This document shows, piece by piece, positions 17,402-26,909 of a DNA stretch of 39,473 nucleotides. This DNA is from Bacteroidota bacterium. Its GTDB lineage: Bacteria; Bacteroidota; Ignavibacteria; Ignavibacteriales; Melioribacteraceae. The notes under the pieces were generated by a model that ran no database searches, had not been told where the DNA came from, and worked only from the letters and a program-made list of their open reading frames with translations. The stretch lies in the NCBI GenBank assembly GCA_021801605.1, contig JAJYXU010000037.1, positions 1-39,473 on the forward strand, written 5' to 3'. Numbering within the stretch: the stretch's first letter is position 1; every line of letters begins with the position of its first letter. A program made the position numbers and the translations under genes.

Positions 17402-18157
17402 ATGCGTAAAAAAATCATTGCCGGAAATTGGAAAATGAATAACGATATCAATGGAACAGTTAATTTGATCTCGGAGATTAAAAAAGAATTGAGCGGAAAG
17501 AATGTTAATGCCGATGCAATAGTATGTCCCCCATTTATTAATCTTGAAACTGCTAAAGCACTTTTGAAAGATTCACCGATAAAACTTGGCGCGCAGAATG
17601 TTTATTTTGAAGAGAGCGGCGCATTCACAGGAGAAATTTCTCCATCGATGCTGAAAAGCGTCGGCTGTGAATTTGTTATTGTCGGTCATTCAGAAAGGAG
17701 AACAATCTTTGGCGAGAGCGATCAGGTAATCAATAAAAAAATTAAAGCATCAATTAAAAATCTCTTGAAACCGATCTTCTGTGTTGGCGAAACTTTGGAA
17801 GAAAGAGAAAAAGGTGTAACATTCAAAATAATTGAGGGACAAGTTAGAACCGGTTTGGAAGGAATAAGCGAAAGTGAACTTGAACATCTAATCGTTGCAT
17901 ACGAACCCGTTTGGGCAATTGGAACAGGCAGGAACGCAACGCCTAAACAAGCTCAAGAGGTACATCAGTTTATACGCACTTTGATCGCAAAGATCTATTC
18001 ACAAAATTTTGCAGATCAACTTGTCATCCAATACGGCGGAAGTGTCAAAGCAGATAACGCCAAAGAATTACTTTCTCAACCTGATATTGACGGCGCATTA
18101 GTCGGTGGCGCATGTTTGAAAGCCGATTCCTTTGTAAAGATTATAGAAGCAGCTTAA
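17402..18157 (+). CDS. tpiA: Triosephosphate isomerase
   Basis: A full-length glycolytic TIM-barrel enzyme of 251 residues that interconverts dihydroxyacetone phosphate and glyceraldehyde 3-phosphate. Catalytic residues are all present: Lys11 in AGNWKMN, His96 in IVGHSERR and Glu168 in AYEPVWAIGTG. The phosphate-binding loops IQYGGSVKADNAKEL and DGALVGGACL complete the barrel. ATG follows AAGGAAAAAGT, with the ribosome site about six bases upstream. It follows nfu across a terminator-like hairpin and is itself followed by a terminator 31 bases after its stop codon. Confidence 0.98.
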   Translation: MRKKIIAGNWKMNNDINGTVNLISEIKKELSGKNVNADAIVCPPFINLETAKALLKDSPIKLGAQNVYFEESGAFTGEISPSMLKSVGCEFVIVGHSERRTIFGESDQVINKKIKASIKNLLKPIFCVGETLEEREKGVTFKIIEGQVRTGLEGISESELEHLIVAYEPVWAIGTGRNATPKQAQEVHQFIRTLIAKIYSQNFADQLVIQYGGSVKADNAKELLSQPDIDGALVGGACLKADSFVKIIEAA

Positions 18158-18188
18158 ACATTTTGCAAAATCGTAGTTTATCTTCAAA

Positions 18189-18216
18189 ATGGGCTTAAAA
18201 CGAGCCCATATTTTTT
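18189..18216 (+). terminator. Rho-independent terminator after tpiA
   Basis: ATGGGCT (18189-18195) pairs with AGCCCAT (18203-18209) around the loop TAAAACG, followed by six T's at 18211-18216. It closes the mrp-nfu-tpiA run, just before the promoter of the GH2-like gene. Confidence 0.8.
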
Positions 18217-18225
18217 GGAATTTTA

Positions 18226-18257
18226 TTGATACCCCCCCCTTCGATTTCGTATATTTG
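18226..18257 (+). promoter_or_regulatory. Bacteroidota-type promoter with a C8 tract in its spacer
   Basis: TTG at 18226-18228 (-33 element) and TATATTTG at 18250-18257 (exact TAnnTTTG -7 box) are 21 bases apart, within the usual range. The spacer holds eight consecutive C (18232-18239), striking in AT-rich DNA. Transcription would begin near 18264, leaving a short leader before the ATG at 18287. Confidence 0.65.
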
Positions 18258-18286
18258 TGCCGTTTATTGGAAAAATTTACGGCATT

Positions 18287-20860
18287 ATGGCAAAACATCT
18301 TAAGTACCTTATTGTTCTATCAGCTTTACTGCAAAATTTATTATTAGCTCAAATCAAAGTTACTTCCCTTCCGCAAAATACGAACGGTATTTTTGATCCG
18401 GTCTTTTTTGATAGGAATGAATATCGAAATGTTGAGCTGCTAAATTCCGGCTGGCAAGTTTTTAGTGAAAACGATGTCGAGAAAAAAATAACTGTTTCTA
18501 TTCCCGCAATTTTTGAGGGAGAAGAATCTCTTGCCTTCGAAAAGAAAATTAAATTCACAGGACAGCAAATTCAGAACTCTCAACTTGTTTTAGGATTTTT
18601 GGGATTAAATTACTCTGCTGAAATTTCTATTAACGGTTACAATATCTACAAACATTCGGGGGGTTCTTATCCGTTCGAGGTTCCGCTTCCCAAAGATATT
18701 TTAAAAGAGAATTCCACCCTGACTGTAAAAGTCAGCTCAAAACTTAATTCGGAAAATTCCATTCCTTCAACACAAAGATTTTTATTTTCAAGTTTGAGCG
18801 GCGGCATTTTTAGAAATGTTTATATCAAAACTGTCCCTCCTCTGCATATAACTTCCAATTCTTACACATATTCATTCGATCAAGTATTTACTAAAGCAAG
18901 CATAAACTTTAAAATCGGGATTGAAAATTCGGCATTTCAAAAATCTTCCCAAATTTCTCAATCAAAAGAGATAATCGTTCGTATCAATTTAATTCCTAAC
19001 GGTTTAGAAACAGTTCAAGCAAAGGGAGATTTTGTACAAACAATTTCCGCAGAAGATAATGAAGCGAATCTCCGTCTTGAATTAATTAATCCACAGTTGT
19101 GGTCTCCGCAGGCACCAAAATTTTATTTATGTGAAGTTAGTTTGATTAGCAACGGAGAGGTAATTGATAAAAGCGTCAAACAGATTTCTTTCTACCAAAT
19201 CAAAAAGGATGAAAACAATTTTCTATTGAACGGAATTCCTTTTATTCTTCAAGGAACTACTTATCTCCTCGATGAATCTTCTCTTCGGAGAACGAATGCA
19301 TACGACAAGATCAAAGATGATTTAACTCTCATTAAAAATACCGGCTTTAATTCAGTTAGATTTTCAAAAAGTTACCCCAACCCATATGCTGTAAAACTAT
19401 GTCAAGAGCTCGGCTTGTTTGCCTTGATAGAGTTGCCATTTAATTCTGTCCCTGAAGATCTTTTAGTGCAGAACGATTTTCAACTTCATACTGTGCAGCT
19501 TTTGAAATCTGCTGTATCAAATTATAGTGATTACGGCAACACAATTATAATTGGCGCGGGCTCATCTTTTCTGCCTAATTCCGAGATAACACAAAATTTT
19601 CTATCTCGTGTGAGCGGTTCAATAAAGGAAAAAGGATTTTTTACCTACGTTTCTTTTGTTGGAATACAAACCACGCCTATTAAAGAGATAGATTTTTATG
19701 GCATCGAATTATATTCGCCTCTTATAGCAAACGTTAAAGAAGAATTGCAAAAAGGAATTGATGCTCTGGGGAAAAATTCGATATTCGTCAGTGAAGTAAC
19801 CTACCCAAACTATAAAGGCAGTCAGAGCGGTTACTTAACAAAATATTCATCCGACGCCCAAGCAAAATATTTTAGCGAATTAATTGATCTTACCAGGGGA
19901 CTAAAAATTTCCGGATTCTTTATCAATACACTTTTAGATTACAAAGGCGAGTTTGCTTCTCTATACGGCAGTTATTCCGAAAATGGATTTTATAAATTTG
20001 GCATTCTTGATTATGCACACAACTTGAACAGTATTGGATACAAAGTTATTGCTGCAAAATTGAGCAACGATGCAAAGGTTACTATTCCTATCGGTACACG
20101 CAAAGATGATAATCCGATTATTTTCATATTTCTTGCGTTGTTCCTATTCATTGTGATGGCTGTCCTGATTAACACAAAGAAAAAATTCAGAGAAGATTGT
20201 ACGCGCGCTTTGTTAAGACCGTACAATTTTTTTGCGGATGTTCGCGACCACAGAATAATGTCCGGTATTCACACAGCGGTTTTATTATTAATACAAGCAG
20301 GCTCGGCATCTCTTTTAATTACAATATTGCTTTTTTATTACCGCACAAATATTTTATTAGAAAAATTTGTAATCGCAATCGGTCATCACAGTTTATTAAA
20401 ACTTATAAGTTACTTAGCCTGGAATCTACAAAGTTGTTTTGTGTTTCTATTTGCTTTATTCATTTTAAAATTTGTTCTAATTGCGGCTGTTATCAAGTTC
20501 GCATCGTTCTTCATTAAAACGCGTGTTGAATTTACAAGCATTTTATACACTGTTGTTTGGTCATTCTTGCCTTTAATTCTTTTACTTCCGGTTGAATTAA
20601 TCCTTTTCAAACTTTTAACCAATGGTACATACGAAACGGTGATTTTTATTTTTTTGATTTTATATTTCTTGTGGATTCTCCAGAGAATCTTAAAGGGTAT
20701 TTATGTTGTTTTTGATGTTAGACCATTGATGGTCTATTTATACAGTTTTGCAGCAATTGTTCTTGTCGTTGGTGGAATTTTATTAAAGTATCAGCTAACA
20801 AGTTCAACATACTATTACATAGTAAATTCAATTAAGCAGTATAATTCAATGATTTTTTAG
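18287..20860 (+). CDS. Secreted GH2-like domain fused to a polytopic membrane domain
   Basis: A protein of 857 residues from ATG 18287. A GTG 30 bases earlier is rejected because it lies in the promoter. Residues 1-22 form a signal peptide (LIVLSALLQNLLLA, then Q). About 30-190 resembles the jelly-roll sugar-binding domain of glycoside hydrolase family 2 (LNYSAEISINGYNIYKH, LSGGIFRNVYI); 195-320 an Ig-like domain; 320-600 a TIM-barrel-like domain (FLLNGIPFILQGTTY, TGFNSVRFSKSYPNP, CQELGLFALIELPF). The usual GH2 acid/base motif (GNE) appears replaced by IIIGAGSSF, whereas SEVTYPN could keep a nucleophile Glu. After about 608 come six or seven membrane helices to the C-terminus, with RPYNFFADVRDHR between the first two, somewhat Yip1-like. 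A ligand-binding or envelope-sensing role is as likely as catalysis. Confidence 0.75.
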   Translation: MAKHLKYLIVLSALLQNLLLAQIKVTSLPQNTNGIFDPVFFDRNEYRNVELLNSGWQVFSENDVEKKITVSIPAIFEGEESLAFEKKIKFTGQQIQNSQLVLGFLGLNYSAEISINGYNIYKHSGGSYPFEVPLPKDILKENSTLTVKVSSKLNSENSIPSTQRFLFSSLSGGIFRNVYIKTVPPLHITSNSYTYSFDQVFTKASINFKIGIENSAFQKSSQISQSKEIIVRINLIPNGLETVQAKGDFVQTISAEDNEANLRLELINPQLWSPQAPKFYLCEVSLISNGEVIDKSVKQISFYQIKKDENNFLLNGIPFILQGTTYLLDESSLRRTNAYDKIKDDLTLIKNTGFNSVRFSKSYPNPYAVKLCQELGLFALIELPFNSVPEDLLVQNDFQLHTVQLLKSAVSNYSDYGNTIIIGAGSSFLPNSEITQNFLSRVSGSIKEKGFFTYVSFVGIQTTPIKEIDFYGIELYSPLIANVKEELQKGIDALGKNSIFVSEVTYPNYKGSQSGYLTKYSSDAQAKYFSELIDLTRGLKISGFFINTLLDYKGEFASLYGSYSENGFYKFGILDYAHNLNSIGYKVIAAKLSNDAKVTIPIGTRKDDNPIIFIFLALFLFIVMAVLINTKKKFREDCTRALLRPYNFFADVRDHRIMSGIHTAVLLLIQAGSASLLITILLFYYRTNILLEKFVIAIGHHSLLKLISYLAWNLQSCFVFLFALFILKFVLIAAVIKFASFFIKTRVEFTSILYTVVWSFLPLILLLPVELILFKLLTNGTYETVIFIFLILYFLWILQRILKGIYVVFDVRPLMVYLYSFAAIVLVVGGILLKYQLTSSTYYYIVNSIKQYNSMIF

Positions 20861-20869
20861 AGGCGCTAA

Positions 20870-23800
20870 TTGTTTTTATCCAAGTTAGAGTTATTCGGTT
20901 TCAAGTCTTTTGCCAACAAGACTAACATAAATTTTAACCGCGGTATTACAGGAATTGTTGGTCCTAACGGCTGCGGCAAGACAAATATTGTTGATGCCAT
21001 TCGCTGGGTATTGGGTGAACAGAAAACTACAACTCTCCGTAGCGATAAAATGGAAAATGTAATTTTCAATGGCACACGCAATAAGAAGCCAATGGGAATG
21101 TCCGAAGTATCTCTAACGCTAGTAAATGATAAAGGCGTTCTTCCGACTGAATATTCCGAAGTTACAATAACAAGAAGAATTTTTCGTTCAGGTGAAAGCG
21201 AATACCTTTTAAACAAGAATCTTTGCCGGCTTAAAGATATTACAAACCTTTTCATGGATACAGGTATAGGCGCAAATGCTTACTCCGTTATCGAGTTGAA
21301 AATGGTTGAAACAATATTGAGCAGCAGAACAGAAGAACGCAGAAAGATGTTTGAAGAAGCCGCTGGAGTTAATAAATATAAATTGCGCCGCCGCCTCTCT
21401 TTGAAAAAACTGGAGGATGTTAAATCCGACCTTACACGTGTAAACGATATTGTTTCTGAAGTTGAGAAATCGGTTCGCTCGCTTGAAAGACAAGCAAAAC
21501 GCGCTGATCAATACACACAAATTCAATCTGTTTTACGCGATAAAGAAATTGATCTTGCTGAACGCGAGTATTCTCATCTTAGTATCAAAAGGCAAAATCT
21601 CTTGACCGATATTACGGAGTTCACTAACAAAAAAGATACAATTGATTTAGACATTCGCAAAATTGAGAATGAACTTATCCGCTATAGAAATGAAATAAAT
21701 GAAATTGATGCCCGCTTACAGGACAAACGTGATGAAATTGCTCTGAATACCGATCAGCTTCATTCCACACAAAAAAATATTTCAGTATCTGAAGAGAGAT
21801 TGAAATCACTCCTTAGTAATCATGAAAGATTGCAGAAAGAAATTTTAGAACTTCAGCATCAACTGAATGAAACTATTAATCATATAGAGCAGAGTAACGA
21901 TGATTTACAATTGCTCTCTCAAAAACTTGATGAGAAGAGTTTAGAAATTTCTCAAAGTGAACAAATTGTTATTGATTGTCGCGAAGCTCTTGAGAAGAAG
22001 CGGAGTGAATTAAAACAACTAAATGAAGAAAAATTTTCATTATTGAGAGAAATTTCGGAAGAAGAGAACAATGCTTCTAATATTAGAAAAGAGTTAACCG
22101 CTCACAATTCCAACATAGATAAACTCAACCAAAAGATTCAGAACATAACAAACAAGATTGCAAAAACCGTCGGGTTCATTGAAGAGTTAAACGTAGAAAA
22201 AAACAGTGCCGAGCAAAAACTTAAAGATGCCGGCTTGATGATTGCACTGCGTGAAAAAGAGAAAGAAGATTTAGAACAAGAGCTTAACTCACTCAAACAA
22301 AAAGAAGTTGAAGAAAAGACTCTACTTGCCGGACTGAAAGAAAAAATTGAATTTTTACACACATTGATCTCCAATCTTGAAGGTATTTCTAAAGGCGCTA
22401 AAGTTCTTATTGAGAATAATGAGTGGACTAAAAAGAATAAAAATATTTTTGCCGACATAGGAAACGCACAAGAGAAATACCGTTTTGCATTAGAAGCTGC
22501 ACTCAAATCGGTTTTAAACAATCTTCTTGTAGAAAGCACAGACGATCTTCAGAATGCTATCGAGTATCTACGGAAGAATGATCTTGGTAAAGCAAGCTTT
22601 TATTTACTGCGATCAAATGAGCAGATAAAGAAATCATTTATAGAAAGTTTATCAGACTTCAGTCAAAAGAGAAAAGCAAAAAAGCTCGCCAAAGAGGAAA
22701 CATTTATCGGGTGGGCAAAAGACTTTGTTGAAACCGAAAAAAGCTGGCTGCCGTTTTTTGAACAAGCTCTGTTCAATTATGCTGTTACAGCAGATCTAAA
22801 ATCTGCAATCTATTTGAACAAAAAATATCCCCGATTCAATTTTGCAACATTAGATGGCGACTTTGTTCAAAGCAGCGGTATTGTAGAAGCCGGTTCGCTT
22901 CCTAAACAGGACGAAACTTTGTTTGGACGCCGCCAGCTTTTTGAAAATTTAAAAAAAGAATTTCCCAAACACGAAACTGGTCTAGCCAGGCTCAAAGCTC
23001 TTATCGCTGATACGGAAGGAAAAATATCTAGAATTGATTTAAAGAATTTGACCGACAGCGAGAAATTAATTGCAAATGATGTTGCAAATATCGAGAAACA
23101 AATTTCTCAACTTGAATTTGAGAAGAGCAAAGCGAACGAAGAAATTGAAAATTCTCAAAAAGAAATCCGCGAGCTGGCAGAAAAAGCAAATTTGCTGGAT
23201 AATCAAATTATCACATTCGATAAAGAGCTTGAGGCACTGAACGAAAAGAAAAAAATCTTTGACGAAAATATCTCCTCAAATGAAACTGAACTTGATGCAT
23301 TCGAGGATGAATTCAACTCATTTGTAGACGCGCAGAACCAGCGCAAACTTGAGCTCGAACGGTTGAAAGGACAAATTGAAAATACGCGAAGTTCTATAAC
23401 ACGTTCTCAGTCGAATCAAACTTTAATTTCGAAAGGAATTGAGAAACGCCAAGAGGATTTGCAATCAAACGAAACAGAGACCGACACGCTCAAAGAAAAG
23501 ATAGTACAAGTTACCAACGATCTTGAAACGATTAACGCTCTGCGCCAAACATTGCTCAATGAAGAAAAAAAGATTAGCGACAAACTGAAAGCAATTAAAG
23601 ACGAAGCCGCAAAATTTGAGAACGAACTCAATCAATTGCGCAACGAACGGCAGGAAGTTTCCGATAAAGTTTACTCGTTTGAAATAAAAGAGAATGAAAT
23701 TACTATCCGCACTGAAAATTTAATCGATCACATTAAAGAGAATTATTCACTCGAGCTGATGCTGAAACAATTCGATGATTTGGAATCTTTTGATTTTACT

Positions 23801-24469
23801 TCAACAACTGCAGAAGTTCAATCACTCAAAGAAAAAATTAAAAACATTGGACCGGTGAATCTTCTTGCTTATTCCGAATATGAAGAAGAAAAGAAACGCC
23901 TGGACTTTTTACACAAACAACGAGACGACTTAACCGATTCCGAAAAAGATTTGATAAAGACAATTAACGAGATCAATGAAACAGCACAGCAACTATTTCT
24001 TGATACGTTTGAAAAGATCCGTCAAAACTTTACGCAAATATTTCAAACACTTTTCAATCCGGGCGATGAAGCAGATCTAATGCTTGAAGAAGGAATTGAT
24101 CCACTTGAAGGTAAAATTGAAATTCTTGCAAAGCCGAAAGGCAAACGCCCTACTTCTATTGAACTTCTTTCAGGAGGAGAAAAAACATTAACAGCTACGG
24201 CGCTTCTTTTTGCTATCTATCTTGTTAAACCAAGTCCCTTCTGTATTCTTGATGAAGTTGACGCACCACTTGATGATGCCAATATTGACCGCTTCACCAA
24301 ACTAATCAAAGAGTTCAGCGTTAAGACTCAATTTATTATTGTAACACATAACAAACGAACGATGGAAGCTTCCGAAACAATGTACGGCGTAACAATTCAG
24401 GAAGAAGGAATTTCAAAACTGGTTGGCGTTCGTTTTGAAGAAATACCATCAACTTATGAACCTCAATAA
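20870..24469 (+). CDS. smc: Chromosome segregation protein SMC
   Basis: A full-length SMC of 1199 residues, the ATPase core of the condensin complex that organises and segregates the chromosome. The N-terminal head has the Walker A GPNGCGKTNIVDAIRW. Long coiled-coil arms flank a hinge at about residues 500-670, recognisable by its non-coiled, glycine-containing sequence. The C-terminal head has LSGGEKTLTATALLFA and the Walker B FCILDEVDAPLDD. The start is TTG at 20870, seven bases after GAGG in the spacer; no ATG precedes the conserved KLELFGFKSFA. It begins nine bases after the GH2-like gene, so both may share a transcript. No scpA or scpB is in view. Confidence 0.98.
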   Translation: MFLSKLELFGFKSFANKTNINFNRGITGIVGPNGCGKTNIVDAIRWVLGEQKTTTLRSDKMENVIFNGTRNKKPMGMSEVSLTLVNDKGVLPTEYSEVTITRRIFRSGESEYLLNKNLCRLKDITNLFMDTGIGANAYSVIELKMVETILSSRTEERRKMFEEAAGVNKYKLRRRLSLKKLEDVKSDLTRVNDIVSEVEKSVRSLERQAKRADQYTQIQSVLRDKEIDLAEREYSHLSIKRQNLLTDITEFTNKKDTIDLDIRKIENELIRYRNEINEIDARLQDKRDEIALNTDQLHSTQKNISVSEERLKSLLSNHERLQKEILELQHQLNETINHIEQSNDDLQLLSQKLDEKSLEISQSEQIVIDCREALEKKRSELKQLNEEKFSLLREISEEENNASNIRKELTAHNSNIDKLNQKIQNITNKIAKTVGFIEELNVEKNSAEQKLKDAGLMIALREKEKEDLEQELNSLKQKEVEEKTLLAGLKEKIEFLHTLISNLEGISKGAKVLIENNEWTKKNKNIFADIGNAQEKYRFALEAALKSVLNNLLVESTDDLQNAIEYLRKNDLGKASFYLLRSNEQIKKSFIESLSDFSQKRKAKKLAKEETFIGWAKDFVETEKSWLPFFEQALFNYAVTADLKSAIYLNKKYPRFNFATLDGDFVQSSGIVEAGSLPKQDETLFGRRQLFENLKKEFPKHETGLARLKALIADTEGKISRIDLKNLTDSEKLIANDVANIEKQISQLEFEKSKANEEIENSQKEIRELAEKANLLDNQIITFDKELEALNEKKKIFDENISSNETELDAFEDEFNSFVDAQNQRKLELERLKGQIENTRSSITRSQSNQTLISKGIEKRQEDLQSNETETDTLKEKIVQVTNDLETINALRQTLLNEEKKISDKLKAIKDEAAKFENELNQLRNERQEVSDKVYSFEIKENEITIRTENLIDHIKENYSLELMLKQFDDLESFDFTSTTAEVQSLKEKIKNIGPVNLLAYSEYEEEKKRLDFLHKQRDDLTDSEKDLIKTINEINETAQQLFLDTFEKIRQNFTQIFQTLFNPGDEADLMLEEGIDPLEGKIEILAKPKGKRPTSIELLSGGEKTLTATALLFAIYLVKPSPFCILDEVDAPLDDANIDRFTKLIKEFSVKTQFIIVTHNKRTMEASETMYGVTIQEEGISKLVGVRFEEIPSTYEPQ

Positions 24470-25184
24470 TAGATCATACAAAATATTTGTTGACTTCGAT
24501 GGAACAATTACTCAAACCGATGTTGGCGAAGCAATGTTTCTAAAATTTGGTGATGTTGCAAAATCTATAGCTTGGGTTGATGAATGGATTGACCAAAAGA
24601 TAAATTCGATCGAGTTGTGGAGATTACTCTGCAGTCAGGTAAATATTTTTGATGAAAAAGAATTTGATCTTTTTTTAGATGAAATACAGATTGACCCGGC
24701 ATTTAAAAATTTTGTGAATTACTGCGCTGCCGAAGGATTTGAGTTACGTGTTTTGAGCGATGGTTTTGATTACTACATACAAAAAATTTTAGAACGCGAG
24801 GGACTGGCTCATCTTGAAGTTTATTCGAATAAACTCTCGTTCGATGAAGAAAAAAGATTAATTCCTTTATTCCCTTTCACGGATGAAGAATGTTCTCAAT
24901 GCGGAAACTGCAAACGGAATCATCTTCTAAATTTTAGCAGCGATGAAGATTACACTTTCTATATCGGTGACGGTATTACCGATATCTGTCCGGCTCAATT
25001 TTGCGATTTCATTTTTGCAAAAAATTCATTACTGCGGTATTGCGAGATAAACAGAATTACATATTTCCCCTATTCAACTTTCGATGATGCAATTAAAAAA
25101 ATTGATGAACTGAAAGAGAAAAAACGTCTTAAGAAAAGACATCAAGCAGAACTAAAGCGAAGAGAAGTTTTTATTCAAGGATAG
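24456..25184 (+). CDS. HAD-family phosphatase, MtnX-like
   Basis: A 242-residue haloacid-dehalogenase-type phosphatase. Motif I is FVDFDGTIT (Asp13 nucleophile, Asp15 acid/base), motif II RVLSDGF, and motif III/IV YIGDGITDICPA. A cysteine cluster ECSQCGNCKRNHLL near residue 145 matches the metal-binding insert found in MtnX-like members of this family. The substrate is not set by the sequence; the family includes a methionine-salvage phosphatase, but no salvage genes lie nearby, so no symbol is given. The ATG at 24456 overlaps the end of smc by 14 bases; an in-frame TTG at 24423 is rejected because it gives a longer overlap and no gain. A methyltransferase follows four bases downstream. Confidence 0.88.
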   Translation: MNLNNRSYKIFVDFDGTITQTDVGEAMFLKFGDVAKSIAWVDEWIDQKINSIELWRLLCSQVNIFDEKEFDLFLDEIQIDPAFKNFVNYCAAEGFELRVLSDGFDYYIQKILEREGLAHLEVYSNKLSFDEEKRLIPLFPFTDEECSQCGNCKRNHLLNFSSDEDYTFYIGDGITDICPAQFCDFIFAKNSLLRYCEINRITYFPYSTFDDAIKKIDELKEKKRLKKRHQAELKRREVFIQG

Positions 25185-25188
25185 TTTA

Positions 25189-25776
25189 ATGAAAAATTTT
25201 GCTGTGAAGATTTTCAAATACAGAAGCTACACTCCAATTCCATTTTTAATTCTAATGGTAGTTTTTCAAAATGCCGACATTACAAGTATTGTTGTTGGTT
25301 TTGCTATTGCACTGCTCGGTGAGTTTTTCCGTTTGTGGAGTGTTAGTTACGCCGGAAGTGAAACGCGTACAACAAATGGAGTAGGTGGAACTTTTCTTGT
25401 TGTCTCCGGCGCGTATGCGCACATACGCAATCCGCTTTACGTCGGCAATATGCTGATGTATTTCGGAATTGGGATAATGTCTATGGCACTTTTCCCTTAT
25501 TTACAAATTATAGCGCTCATATTTTTCTTTTGGCAATACACAGTAATCATTAATGAAGAAGAAGATTTTTTACGAACGAAGTACGGTAAGAGTTATGTGG
25601 ATTATTGCGCGGCGGTTCCAAAATTGATTCCGGCTTTCAAGAAGTATAAGAATCCGGGCTTAGAACAACCGGAATATCAATTGCAGAAAGGTCTTCGTTC
25701 GGAAAGAAGAACATTGCAGGCATTCTCTTTAATTGTTTTGATAATAATAATTCGTTACGTGTTGAGTCTGAATTGA
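25189..25776 (+). CDS. Isoprenylcysteine carboxyl methyltransferase-like membrane protein
   Basis: A 195-residue integral membrane protein of the ICMT/PEMT methyltransferase superfamily. Four or more hydrophobic segments are visible (PIPFLILMVVFQ, SIVVGFAIALLGEFF, MLMYFGIGIMSMALF, LIVLIIIIRYVLSL). The SAM-binding core is recognisable: SGAYAHIRNPLYVGNML followed by INEEEDFLRTKYGKSYVDYC, the two conserved signatures of the family. In bacteria the substrate is usually a lipid or unknown; proteins truly isoprenylated on cysteine are not expected. It sits four bases after the HAD gene and its stop overlaps the lpxB start, so it belongs to an envelope lipid operon and may methylate a lipid, but this is inference. 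Confidence 0.88.
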   Translation: MKNFAVKIFKYRSYTPIPFLILMVVFQNADITSIVVGFAIALLGEFFRLWSVSYAGSETRTTNGVGGTFLVVSGAYAHIRNPLYVGNMLMYFGIGIMSMALFPYLQIIALIFFFWQYTVIINEEEDFLRTKYGKSYVDYCAAVPKLIPAFKKYKNPGLEQPEYQLQKGLRSERRTLQAFSLIVLIIIIRYVLSLN

Positions 25777-26909
25777 GTAAAAAATTAATGATAGTTGCCG
25801 GTGAAGCGTCGGGTGATCTTCACGGCGCAAGTTTAATAATCGAATTAAAGCGGCTCAATTCTTCCATCGAAATTTTTGGAATTGGTGGCGATAAAATGAT
25901 TGCTGCCGGAATGAAAGCTCAATTTCATATCAAACAGATGGCGTTTCTTGGATTCATTGAAGTGCTGAAACACCTTCCGTTCATTGGCAAAGTTAGAAAA
26001 GCACTACTTCAAAAAATTTCTGATGAAAAGATTAATACAGTTGTGCTGATTGATTATCCGGGTTTCAATTTAAACCTTGCAAAAAAATTACATGAACTGG
26101 GTAAACAAGTCATCTATTATATATCCCCTCAAGTTTGGGCATGGGGAAAAGGCAGGATTGATAAAATTAGAGAAGTAGTTAACAAAATGATTGTAGTTTT
26201 TCCCTTTGAAGAAAAAATGTACCGCAGTTATAATGTTGACGTAGCGTATGTTGGGCATCCGCTGATAGAACATGTTGAGAATTATTCTTATCTCTCAAAA
26301 GAGGAACTTTATTCCAAACTTGATTTTAAAGATGACAAAGAGATATTACTCCTGTTACCCGGAAGCCGGAGACATGAAATCGGGAAAATATTCCCAGTGT
26401 GTATTGCTGCTGCGGAAAAACTTTCTAAAGAATTTAATTTACAAACAGTAGTTGCATGTGCAGAAAATATTGATGAGAGTTTCTTTACCGGACTAACCGA
26501 TGTTAAGAATTTCAAATTAGTGAAGGGATATACTTACGATCTTCTCAAGCATTCCCATTTTGGAATTATAAAATCCGGCACATCAACTCTTGAAGCCGGA
26601 TTGTTTGAGCTTCCTTTTATTGTTGTTTACTCTACAAATTTTTTCACATATGCACTCGGGCGAATTCTTGTTCAGATCAAAAACATTGCGATGGCAAATA
26701 TTATTCTTGAAGAAAATGTAATTGATGAATTGATCCAATATGATGTAAACTCAGAAAACATTTACTCAAAGAGTGCCGCAATACTAAATAGTAATGAAAG
26801 ATATAACTCTATAAAACAGAAACTTGGTTTAATTAAAGAAAAACTTGGCGGAACAGGAGCTTCCCGTAAAACTGCCGAGTTAATTTATAAGCGGTTAAAT
26901 GAAGCTTAG
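25773..26909 (+). CDS. lpxB: Lipid-A-disaccharide synthase
   Basis: A 378-residue GT-B glycosyltransferase. It joins UDP-2,3-diacylglucosamine and lipid X to form the lipid A disaccharide. The N-terminal signature is VAGEASGDLHGASL; the middle has YISPQVWAWGKGR; the donor-binding C-terminal half has LLLPGSRRHEIGKIFP and KSGTSTLEAGLF. All are conserved and the length is normal. The TTG start overlaps the previous stop (TTGA), suggesting coupling; an ATG at 25788 would remove MSKKL and remains possible. The order lpxB, acyltransferase, lpxK places late lipid A assembly here. Presence of lpxB and lpxK shows an LPS- or lipid-A-bearing outer membrane. Confidence 0.96.
   Translation: MSKKLMIVAGEASGDLHGASLIIELKRLNSSIEIFGIGGDKMIAAGMKAQFHIKQMAFLGFIEVLKHLPFIGKVRKALLQKISDEKINTVVLIDYPGFNLNLAKKLHELGKQVIYYISPQVWAWGKGRIDKIREVVNKMIVVFPFEEKMYRSYNVDVAYVGHPLIEHVENYSYLSKEELYSKLDFKDDKEILLLLPGSRRHEIGKIFPVCIAAAEKLSKEFNLQTVVACAENIDESFFTGLTDVKNFKLVKGYTYDLLKHSHFGIIKSGTSTLEAGLFELPFIVVYSTNFFTYALGRILVQIKNIAMANIILEENVIDELIQYDVNSENIYSKSAAILNSNERYNSIKQKLGLIKEKLGGTGASRKTAELIYKRLNEA

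Noticed and set aside
18257-18286. GTG start ten codons upstream for the GH2-like protein
   Set aside because: The GTG overlaps the -7 promoter box and would add residues before a normal signal peptide; ATG 18287 fits better.
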